Assembly: GCA_027063545.1 (NCBI GenBank)
Contig: JAMORN010000188.1
Span: 1-5,259 of the forward strand
DNA length: 5,259 nt
Direction: 5' to 3'
Source: JAMORN01 sp027063545 [NCBI: bacterium]
GTDB taxonomy: Bacteria > JAMORN01
Within the stretch, counting starts at the first letter, position 1, and each line of letters starts with the position of its first letter. The position numbers and the translations under genes are program-made. Below are positions 1 to 5,259 of the stretch, one piece after another. The notes under the pieces were generated by a model, which ran no database searches, was not told the DNA's origin, and was given only the letters and a program-made list of their open reading frames with translations.

Positions 1-60
1 CTCATCCTCTACCCTTGGCAAAGACAAACTATCTCCCAACACAACAACATTATATCTCAT
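1..60 (-). CDS. SGNH/GDSL-type hydrolase, N-terminal fragment (cut by window edge)
   Basis: Only the first 20 codons are inside the window; the rest lies to the left. The peptide reads MRYNVVVLGDSLSLPRVEDE: a hydrophobic beta-strand followed by GDSL, the block I motif of SGNH hydrolases, in which the Ser (residue 11) would be the nucleophile. Such enzymes are esterases, deacetylases or acyl-transfer enzymes, often found in surface-polysaccharide loci. The ATG at 60 to 58 overlaps the neuB stop (59 to 57) in an ATGA arrangement. A GAGG at 74 to 71 stands 10 nt upstream, so translation is probably coupled to neuB. I infer an accessory step on the sugar acid or its glycan, such as O-acetyl removal or addition, but substrate and direction cannot be seen. 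The reading frame and GDSL block are direct observations; the family call rests on one short motif. Confidence 0.62.
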   Translation of the reverse strand, partial: MRYNVVVLGDSLSLPRVEDE

Positions 61-1064
61 AACTCAATTACCTCATCCTTTTTAAAATCACGTTTTGCAA
101 CCTTTCCAATAACCTCTTTCCATCTCATAGGAGAAATTCCTGTTCCTGGTCTTTTTACTGTTAAATTCTCTTCTGTAAATACCTCTCCTTTTTTTATCTC
201 TCTGGCCGCAACAATACTCTTTCTTGCCACTTTAATATTTTTTACTTCACTTTTTGAAGGCTTTTTAATTCCATTGCCTAACGCCTTTTCTATCTTTCTT
301 ATAGCCTCCACCATAGCCTTAAGTTCATGTGGCTCTAAAGAGGCTTTATGATCAGGCCCAGGCATGTTTTTATCTAATGTAAAATGCTTCTCAATAGCAA
401 CAGCTCCAATTGCCACAGCTGCTATAGGAACTTCTATACCTAAAGTATGATCACTATACCCAACTCTAACTTTAAAAGCCTCTTTTATTGTAAGCATTGC
501 TTTTAAATTTACATCCTCAACAGGTGTTGGATATTCAGTATTTGCATGAAGAACTATAATATTTTCTCTTTTTGTTCCAAATCTTTCAAGAACGTCTATC
601 GCATCTTCAATCTCTCCTAAATTAGCCATTCCTGTTGATAATATTATAGGTTTTTTATATGAGCCTATTTCTTTAAGTAATGGATAATTAGTAATCTCGC
701 CAGAAGGTATCTTAAAAACCTCCATTCCTAAATCATATAAAAATCTTGCACTATCTATATCAAAAGGTGTTGACATGAATAGAATTCCTTTTTCCTTACA
801 ATAATTAAATAACTCTTCAAAATTTTCATAAGATAACTCTAATTTTTTTATCATCTCAAGTTGAGATTCATCTGAGCCTGTTGTCTTCTTTTGATATTCT
901 GCTTTTTGAGCATATTTAGAAACAATCTTCTCTGCTTTAAAAGTTTGAAACTTAACTGCCGTAGCACCTGATTCTTTTGCTACATCAACCATTTTCTTTG
1001 CAAGTTCAAGACTTCCATTATGATTTACACCAGCCTCTGCGATTATAAATACCTTTTCAAACAT
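57..1064 (-). CDS. neuB: NeuB/LegI-type nonulosonate (N-acetylneuraminate or legionaminate) synthase
   Basis: This cytoplasmic enzyme would condense phosphoenolpyruvate with a six-carbon 2-acylamino sugar to give a nine-carbon sialic-type acid. The 335 residues match the family length. An N-terminal TIM barrel covers about residues 5 to 265, with FIIAEAGVNHNG at 6 to 17, KFQTF at 38 to 42, KIPSGE at 118 to 123 and GYSDHT at 202 to 207. A C-terminal SAF/antifreeze-like domain covers about 280 to 335, with KRPGTG at 304 to 309. His206 and His227 have the 21-residue spacing of the two manganese-binding histidines of meningococcal NeuB, and Arg305 corresponds to the substrate-contacting Arg of its antifreeze domain. 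The EYP motif at 178 to 180 and the LegB/LegC neighbours favour a legionaminate-type product over Neu5Ac. The start has AAAGGAG (1079 to 1073) 8 nt upstream. A PseI role is less likely. Confidence 0.95.
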   Translation of the reverse strand: MFEKVFIIAEAGVNHNGSLELAKKMVDVAKESGATAVKFQTFKAEKIVSKYAQKAEYQKKTTGSDESQLEMIKKLELSYENFEELFNYCKEKGILFMSTPFDIDSARFLYDLGMEVFKIPSGEITNYPLLKEIGSYKKPIILSTGMANLGEIEDAIDVLERFGTKRENIIVLHANTEYPTPVEDVNLKAMLTIKEAFKVRVGYSDHTLGIEVPIAAVAIGAVAIEKHFTLDKNMPGPDHKASLEPHELKAMVEAIRKIEKALGNGIKKPSKSEVKNIKVARKSIVAAREIKKGEVFTEENLTVKRPGTGISPMRWKEVIGKVAKRDFKKDEVIEL

Positions 1065-1072
1065 CTCTTTAA

Positions 1073-1079
1073 CTCCTTT
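1073..1079 (-). promoter_or_regulatory. Ribosome-binding site of neuB, overlapping the upstream stop
   Basis: AAAGGAG lies 8 nt before the neuB ATG. Its first two A residues are also the last two bases of the TAA stop of the preceding acyltransferase gene (1080 to 1078), so a ribosome terminating there is already placed on this site. It fixes the ATG at 1064 as the start. Confidence 0.8.
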
Positions 1080-1665
1080 ATTTTACAAGACTTCCAGCCT
1101 TTATAAAACTTTTCTCAGGAATTTCTATATACTGCTTTGTAACAGCATTACTACCTATAAAAGAATAATTTCCAACTTTTACTCCACCATTTATAACAGC
1201 ACCTGTTGAAATATGACAATGATCACCAATAATAGCATCATGCTCAACTAAAGCCTTTGTATTTATAATACAATTGCTTCCTATGATAGCAGAAGCATTA
1301 ACAGCAGCATGGTGCATCACAACAGTACCTTCCCCAATTTTAGCATATTTGGAAACATAAGCATAAGGGGAAATAATAACAGGAAGATTATATCCTATTT
1401 CTTTTAATAAATTATATAATTTAATCCTTGGTTCTACATTATATATATGGCCTATTGTAATTATAGCATTTTTAACCTCATTAAATAACTTAGGCAAATC
1501 TTCATCAGTTCCAATTATTTCATATCCTAAAACCTTTTTACCTACATTCTCTTTTAAATCAATTAAACCATAAATATTAAATCTTCCCTCTGTTTCTATT
1601 ACATCAATAACCGCTTTTGCATGACCTCCTGCACCTATCAAAATTATATTCTCTTTTTTCTCCAT
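1078..1665 (-). CDS. neuD: NeuD/PglD/LegH-like sugar N-acetyltransferase (left-handed beta-helix)
   Basis: This is probably the acetyl-CoA-dependent acetyltransferase that acylates the C4 amine made by the upstream aminotransferase (LegH or PglD role). The 195 residues match PglD in length. An N-terminal Rossmann-like sugar-nucleotide part has the glycine motif GAGGHAK at 11 to 17 and a second conserved stretch, GYEIIGTDEDL, at 47 to 57. From about residue 98 the protein follows imperfect hexapeptide repeats (IGEGTV, IGSNCI, IGDHCH, VGNYSF) that form a left-handed beta-helix. His142 in EHD and His151 keep the 9-residue spacing of the two active-site histidines of PglD. The ATG directly abuts the aminotransferase TAA, with GAGGG (1675 to 1671) 5 nt upstream, so expression is probably coupled. 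An O-acetyltransferase role as in some sialic acid NeuD proteins is possible; the pathway context makes N-acetylation likelier. Confidence 0.88.
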   Translation of the reverse strand: MEKKENIILIGAGGHAKAVIDVIETEGRFNIYGLIDLKENVGKKVLGYEIIGTDEDLPKLFNEVKNAIITIGHIYNVEPRIKLYNLLKEIGYNLPVIISPYAYVSKYAKIGEGTVVMHHAAVNASAIIGSNCIINTKALVEHDAIIGDHCHISTGAVINGGVKVGNYSFIGSNAVTKQYIEIPEKSFIKAGSLVK

Positions 1666-2820
1666 TTACACCCTCACACTACTAGGTATATTCACAATCC
1701 TTTCTTCTAAATAAATAGCATTGTTAAGTTCTCCCTTAGGACAATCTTTATACATATCAAGTTTATTCATAAGCCTCCAAATTGGTCGTGTCATAACGCC
1801 ATTATTATTTGAATACTCTAAAAACTCATCCCTTTCCTTTAATGAATCAAACATTATTGCATTAAGCCAATAATTACTTCTTGCACCTTTTGGCTCTTCT
1901 ATAAACTTAACACCTATTTCATTAAAAAATTTTTTATAAATTTTTGCCAACTCTCTTTTGTTTTCAATAAAAAATTTTAAATTCTCCATTTGTCCTACAA
2001 GGAGTGCTGCATTTATATTTGGCATTCTATAATTATAAGCAATCATATCATGAACATACTCCCAAGGATGAGGAAGTTTTGCTGTGGTAGTAAGATGTTT
2101 GGCTAATTTGGCTAAATCTTCATCATCTGTAACAATAACTCCTCCTCCGCCTGAGGTTATAATTTTGTTCCCATTAAATGAAAATATTCCCAATTTCCCA
2201 AATGTCCCTGTATGTTTTCCTTTATATAAACTTCCCAAAGATTCTGCTGCATCCTCAACCACTATTAAATTAAACTCTTCAGCAATCTCTAGTATTTCAT
2301 CTATCTTTACAGGATGACCAAAAGTATGCATAGGAACAACTGCTTTTATAACTTTAGAAGTTTTTTTATTAATACACTTACCCTCTTTTAAAATACAATT
2401 ATCCTCTAGAAATTTTCTTAAAGCAGTAGGAGATAAGCCTAATGTATCTAAATCTACATCAACAAATACGGGTGTTGCGCCAGCATGGGATATAGCATTA
2501 CAAGTAGCAACAAAGGTTAAAGGCTGAGTAATAACCTCATCTCCTTCCTTTACCCCTGCAACAATCAAAGCAATATGCAAAGCTGCTGTCCCATTTACTG
2601 TTGCTACAGCAAATTTTGCCCCAACAAACTCCGCCAATTTTTTTTCAAATTCATTCACATACTTCCCCACACTTGAAACAAAAGTGGAATCTATGGTATC
2701 AAGCACATACTCCCTTTCTTTTCCTATAAATTTAGGTTCATGAAGAGGAATAAACTCCTTATTACCAAAAAGATCTTTAATAAAATTTATAATTTTATCA
2801 TAAAATTCTTTCTTCTCCAT
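1666..2820 (-). CDS. legC: LegC-family PLP-dependent NDP-4-keto-sugar aminotransferase
   Basis: This DegT/DnrJ/EryC1-type aminotransferase would convert the 4-keto-6-deoxy NDP-sugar made by the LegB-like neighbour into the 4-amino sugar, with glutamate as the usual donor. The 384 residues fit the family. Visible signatures are IPLHEP at 24 to 29 and FVSSVGKYV at 47 to 55, typical of the LegC branch; NGTAALHIAL at 76 to 85 for cofactor phosphate binding; VVEDAAES at 187 to 194, with Asp190 against the pyridine nitrogen; and FSFNGNKIITSGGGG at 213 to 227, with Lys219 as the Schiff-base lysine. The segment at 141 to 159 between FLED and the VVPMHTFGHP motif resembles an insertion I recall from LegC proteins. 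AAAAGG (2834 to 2829) stands 8 nt before the ATG. The gene begins 28 bp after legB and its stop abuts neuD. A PglE- or PseC-like specificity is less likely. Confidence 0.9.
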   Translation of the reverse strand: MEKKEFYDKIINFIKDLFGNKEFIPLHEPKFIGKEREYVLDTIDSTFVSSVGKYVNEFEKKLAEFVGAKFAVATVNGTAALHIALIVAGVKEGDEVITQPLTFVATCNAISHAGATPVFVDVDLDTLGLSPTALRKFLEDNCILKEGKCINKKTSKVIKAVVPMHTFGHPVKIDEILEIAEEFNLIVVEDAAESLGSLYKGKHTGTFGKLGIFSFNGNKIITSGGGGVIVTDDEDLAKLAKHLTTTAKLPHPWEYVHDMIAYNYRMPNINAALLVGQMENLKFFIENKRELAKIYKKFFNEIGVKFIEEPKGARSNYWLNAIMFDSLKERDEFLEYSNNNGVMTRPIWRLMNKLDMYKDCPKGELNNAIYLEERIVNIPSSVRV

Positions 2821-2848
2821 AATAGAAACCTTTTAGTATATTATTTTT

Positions 2849-3841
2849 TTAGAGGTTATATATATCAACTTTATATTTATTTAAATTTTCCTCTTTAGTA
2901 AACCATTCAATTGTCTCTTTTAATCCTTCCTCTAATGTATAATCTGGTTCAAAACCTGTTAATTCCTTTATTTTTGTATTATCTCCCCATAATCTGAAAA
3001 CTTCTGATTTTTGAGGTCTAAGTCTAATTTCTTCTGTTTCCACCTCTGCATTAGAGTTCATTAATTTTTTTATTAAATTAAATAACTCACCTATTGAAAT
3101 CTCATAATTAGAACTAATATTTACCACCTCTCCTATACATTTATCACATTTAGCTAAATATATAAAACCCTTTACTGTATCCTTAACATAATTAAAATCT
3201 CTTGTTGGCCTTAAATCACCTAATTTAATCCTTTTCTTCCCTGCAGCCATCTGTGTTATTATTGTAGGAATAACCGCACGGGCTGATTGTCTTGGCCCAT
3301 ATGTATTAAAAGGTCTTGCAACAACTAAAGGCAGCTCAAAAGCATGATAAAAACTTAAAGCAATAGCATCTGCTCCTATTTTTGTAGCACTATAAGGAGA
3401 TTGAGGCTGAAGTGGATGTTTCTCATCAATTGGGACATATTTAGCAGTACCATAAACCTCACTTGTTGAAGTATGAATAACTTTCTCTATTCCAAATTCT
3501 AATGCTGCCTGACATATATTTAAAGTACCTTTTATATTTGTATCAACATAACTATCTGGTGCTTTATAGGAATATGGAATAGCAATAAGGGCTGCTAAAT
3601 GAAATACCACATCCACATCTTTTACTATGTCTTTACAAAAATGGGGATCTCTAACATCACCAGTAACAATTTCTATATCATCTTTACACTCAACGTCTTC
3701 AAGCCATCCCCAATAATTAAATGAATTATAATAAGATAAAGCCCTAACCTCTGCTCCTTCTTTATATAAACCCTCAACTAAATGAGAACCTATAAATCCA
3801 TCTGCTCCTGTAACTAATACTTTTTTTCCATTTAATTCCAT
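2849..3841 (-). CDS. legB: LegB-family NAD-dependent NDP-N-acetylglucosamine 4,6-dehydratase
   Basis: This extended short-chain dehydrogenase probably performs the first committed step, turning UDP- or GDP-GlcNAc into the 4-keto-6-deoxy sugar. Residues 11 to 18 (TGADGFIG) form the dinucleotide-binding loop; GDVRD lies at 61 to 65, HLAAL at 81 to 85 and STSEVYG at 125 to 131. The catalytic pair is Tyr150 and Lys154 (YSATK), followed by RPFNTYGPRQ at 176 to 185 and RDFNYVKDTV at 214 to 223. The SFNYWGWLED segment at 40 to 49 and SEVYG in place of the RmlB DEVYG are features I associate with the LegB branch rather than dTDP-glucose dehydratase. The 330 residues are full length. A CxxC at 232 to 235 is noted without a role. 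AAAGGAG sits 6 nt before the ATG. It is the first gene of the minus-strand operon. The nucleotide carrier cannot be read from sequence. Confidence 0.9.
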   Translation of the reverse strand: MELNGKKVLVTGADGFIGSHLVEGLYKEGAEVRALSYYNSFNYWGWLEDVECKDDIEIVTGDVRDPHFCKDIVKDVDVVFHLAALIAIPYSYKAPDSYVDTNIKGTLNICQAALEFGIEKVIHTSTSEVYGTAKYVPIDEKHPLQPQSPYSATKIGADAIALSFYHAFELPLVVARPFNTYGPRQSARAVIPTIITQMAAGKKRIKLGDLRPTRDFNYVKDTVKGFIYLAKCDKCIGEVVNISSNYEISIGELFNLIKKLMNSNAEVETEEIRLRPQKSEVFRLWGDNTKIKELTGFEPDYTLEEGLKETIEWFTKEENLNKYKVDIYNL

Positions 3842-3847
3842 ATAAAG

Positions 3848-3854
3848 CTCCTTT
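3848..3854 (-). promoter_or_regulatory. Ribosome-binding site of legB
   Basis: AAAGGAG on the minus strand, 6 nt before the ATG at 3841. It is the strongest such site in the window and fixes the start of legB, at the head of the operon. Confidence 0.8.
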
Positions 3855-3880
3855 AATTAGATTTAGAATTCTTCTATTTT

Positions 3881-3908
3881 TTGTTTAATTTTTGTATTTT
3901 ATTAAAAT
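3881..3908 (+). promoter_or_regulatory. Candidate promoter of the divergent glycosyltransferase-like gene
   Basis: TTGTTT (3881 to 3886), a 16-nt spacer and TAAAAT (3903 to 3908) lie about 30 nt before the ATG at 3940. It overlaps the candidate promoter on the other strand, as expected for a 98-bp divergent region, but in DNA this AT-rich the match is weak evidence. The resulting leader would be about 25 nt with no Shine-Dalgarno sequence. Confidence 0.28.
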
Positions 3909-3909
3909 A
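3895..3909. repeat. 15-bp AT-only inverted repeat between the divergent genes
   Basis: TATTTTA-T-TAAAATA is a perfect dyad with 7-bp arms around one base, centred on 3902. It overlaps both candidate -10 boxes and could be an operator for both directions. It contains no G or C, so chance occurrence in this background is quite possible. Confidence 0.3.
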
Positions 3910-3933
3910 TAAAAAAATTGCTTTATTTATCAA
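3906..3933 (-). promoter_or_regulatory. Candidate promoter of the legB-to-neuB operon
   Basis: On the minus strand TTGATA (3933 to 3928) is followed after 16 nt by TATATT (3911 to 3906), a reasonable vegetative-sigma-type pair about 65 nt before the legB ATG. The stretch is almost pure A and T, so a chance match is easy. The same TTTATATT could be read as an archaeal TATA box if the host is an archaeon. The position, in the only sizeable gap upstream of the operon, is the best support. Confidence 0.4.
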
Positions 3934-3939
3934 TAAAAT

Positions 3940-5244
3940 ATGATTAGTACAATTAAAGAATTAACTAATTACTTTTGGGAATTAGAGGAAAAACTTGACT
4001 TAGTTAATTTTAATATAGATAATACTAAACCTTATTTATTAATAAGACAACCTCTTTTTATTGACGTTGCTGTTAAACTTGGCCTTTTTAATTCACCTCC
4101 TCATAAAAGACTTTCTAAAAAAGAAAAGTTTTTAAAGGGATTTAATCTGTTGTTTAATAGTATGTTCCATAATACATTTATAGAAAGCTATAAAGCAGAT
4201 ATTTTAATACATCCTCATGAAAGAGTAAAGAAAATAGATGGAGAATATGTAGACATTTATACTCATTATTTTGAAAAAGAATTAATAGAAAAAAATGTTA
4301 ATTTTATAGAATTAGAGAAACCATTTTTAGGAAAACATTATAAAATAAAAACAAAATATAGAATATATGAAGATTTTTTAATATTATTACGATATTTAAT
4401 AAAAATATTTATCAAGGTTAAATTTTCAAAAAAACAATTAGAAAAAATTAAAGAAATTGAAAAATTTTTAAAAAAAGATTTAAATGTGGAAATCGATCTC
4501 GTTGATAAAATTAAAGATGCTATTAAAACTTTTAAAGCAGATTATGTGCTTTATAAAATTATTCTGAAAAAAATTAATCCTCAAAAAGTCTATTTAGTTG
4601 TTTCCTACGGTAAACAAGCGTTAATAAAAGCATGTAAAGATTTAAATATAGAAGTTATAGAATTCCAACATGGAACAATTTTTTCTTATCATATGGGATA
4701 TAACTTCCCTTATTTAATTAAAAATAATAATATTATTACCCCTGAATATTTTCCAGATAAAATTCTTATATGGAGTGAATTCTGGAAAAAAGTCACTTTT
4801 ATACCTATCCCCGAAGAGAAAATTGAAATTTTTCCATTTTTATTTCTTAATAGATATAAGGACAAGTATAAACATCTAAAAAAAGATGCTAAAAATTTAA
4901 TTGTTATTTCCCAAGGCACAATAACTGATGAGATTGCATCTAAAATTATTGATAATTGGGACTACTTCAAAAATTTTAATATTTTATATAAACTCCATCC
5001 TGGAGAATATGAAAAATGGCAAAATTCAAAAAATTTATTAAAATTATCTAAATATGGAAATGTAAATATATTAAAAGATGAAGATTTATATAAACTATTT
5101 TCTATTAGTAAATACGTGGTAGGAGTATATTCTACTGCTATATTTGAAGCTTTAGAATTTAATTGTGAAATTATACTATTAAATGTTTCTGGTATTGAGT
5201 ATATGGAAGATTTTATCAAAATCTATAATCCTAAAATTTTTTAA
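3940..5244 (+). CDS. Putative GT-B-like glycosyltransferase; candidate nonulosonic acid (sialyltransferase-like) transferase
   Basis: I do not recognise a named family. The 434-residue protein is Lys- and Ile-rich and has no signal peptide or convincing membrane span, so it is probably cytosolic or membrane-associated. Its C-terminal half shows a two-Rossmann transferase pattern: a strand ending in Tyr-Gly (VYLVVSYG, 217 to 224), EFQHGTIFSYHMGY at 241 to 254, ILIWSEFW at 275 to 282, VISQGTI at 322 to 328, KLHPGEYEKW at 351 to 360 and GVYSTAIFEAL at 395 to 405. The HP and Ser/Thr motifs recall bacterial sialyltransferases and polysialyltransferases; TagB/TagF-like and Kdo-transferase-like proteins share similar spacing. 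Beside a nonulosonate operon, attachment of that sugar is a reasonable inference. An in-frame TAA at 3934 to 3936 rules out an earlier start, and no Shine-Dalgarno is visible. GC is well below the neighbours. The C-terminus may be cut short at poly-T tracts. Confidence 0.72.
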   Translation: MISTIKELTNYFWELEEKLDLVNFNIDNTKPYLLIRQPLFIDVAVKLGLFNSPPHKRLSKKEKFLKGFNLLFNSMFHNTFIESYKADILIHPHERVKKIDGEYVDIYTHYFEKELIEKNVNFIELEKPFLGKHYKIKTKYRIYEDFLILLRYLIKIFIKVKFSKKQLEKIKEIEKFLKKDLNVEIDLVDKIKDAIKTFKADYVLYKIILKKINPQKVYLVVSYGKQALIKACKDLNIEVIEFQHGTIFSYHMGYNFPYLIKNNNIITPEYFPDKILIWSEFWKKVTFIPIPEEKIEIFPFLFLNRYKDKYKHLKKDAKNLIVISQGTITDEIASKIIDNWDYFKNFNILYKLHPGEYEKWQNSKNLLKLSKYGNVNILKDEDLYKLFSISKYVVGVYSTAIFEALEFNCEIILLNVSGIEYMEDFIKIYNPKIF

Positions 5245-5245
5245 C

Positions 5246-5255
5246 TTTTTTTTTT
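5246..5255 (+). terminator. T10 tract after the glycosyltransferase-like gene, possible terminator
   Basis: Ten consecutive T residues begin 2 nt after the TAA stop, preceded by a T6 run that runs into the stop. No GC-rich hairpin precedes them; only the weak AAAATTTT dyad at 5233 to 5240 is present. A hairpin-less T tract would suit archaeal termination better than bacterial intrinsic termination. It may equally be a slippage-prone tract. Confidence 0.3.
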
Positions 5256-5259
5256 GTAG

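Noticed and set aside
2084-2317. Plus-strand open frame of 77 codons inside the aminotransferase gene
   Set aside because: It lies antisense within a well-supported gene, is Ser/Pro-rich low-complexity in translation, and shows no recognisable motif.
2821-2848. Possible terminator or promoter in the 28-bp gap between legB and legC
   Set aside because: There is an A-rich run but no hairpin, and too little room for a promoter; only a ribosome-binding site (2834 to 2829) is visible.
3137-3148. CxxC (residues 232 to 235) in the LegB-like protein as a metal site
   Set aside because: A single CxxC in a surface-loop-like region with no second cysteine pair; nothing else suggests metal binding.
3458-3464. 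Replacement of the RmlB active-site Asp (DEVYG) by Ser (SEVYG) in the LegB-like protein
   Set aside because: SEVYG is, as far as I recall, normal for this branch of sugar dehydratases; Tyr150, Lys154 and the adjacent Glu128 are retained, so there is no sign of inactivation.
3865-3872. AGAATTCT palindrome in the intergenic region as an operator
   Set aside because: Only 8 bp, does not extend outward, and is easily expected by chance.
4710-4919. Minus-strand open frame of 69 codons inside the glycosyltransferase-like gene
   Set aside because: Antisense to a long coherent coding frame; its hydrophobic runs are what the reverse complement of Lys/Glu/Ile-rich AT-rich codons gives.
4962-5219. Minus-strand open frame of 85 codons inside the glycosyltransferase-like gene
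   Set aside because: Antisense to the same coherent frame, including its HP and Ser-Thr motif region, and has no recognisable motif of its own.

Overview
The window carries one face of a surface-glycan locus from an AT-rich prokaryote. Four complete genes and the first 20 codons of a fifth lie head to tail on the minus strand. In transcription order they are a LegB-type NDP-sugar 4,6-dehydratase (3841 to 2849), a LegC-type PLP aminotransferase (2820 to 1666), a NeuD/PglD-like acyltransferase (1665 to 1078), a NeuB-type nonulosonate synthase (1064 to 57) and the start of an SGNH/GDSL-type protein (60 to beyond the left edge). On the plus strand, diverging from legB across 98 bp, is a 434-residue protein (3940 to 5244) that looks like a GT-B-type glycosyltransferase and is a candidate sugar-acid transferase.

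The minus-strand genes are packed like one operon, with gaps of 28, 0 and 13 bp and then a 4-bp ATGA overlap. Each start has a purine-rich ribosome-binding site. The enzymes fit consecutive chemistry: 4,6-dehydration of a nucleotide-linked GlcNAc, C4 amination, N-acylation, and (after NDP release and C2 epimerisation) condensation with phosphoenolpyruvate to a nine-carbon acid of the legionaminic acid type. The hydrolysing 2-epimerase (LegG) and the CMP-sugar synthetase (LegF/NeuA) are not in the window and would have to lie to the left or elsewhere.

The organism cannot be named. Hand counts on sampled 60-base rows give about 30 to 42 % GC in the biosynthetic genes and about 12 to 30 % in the divergent gene. 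The proteins are rich in Lys, Glu and Ile, and the AAAGGAG-type ribosome-binding sites suggest a low-GC bacterium, although a methanogen-like archaeon is not excluded. No RNA gene, mobile element, CRISPR array or tandem repeat was seen. The main points of interest are the divergent, compositionally distinct glycosyltransferase-like gene, whose stop sits among poly-T tracts, and the GDSL-type gene coupled to neuB.
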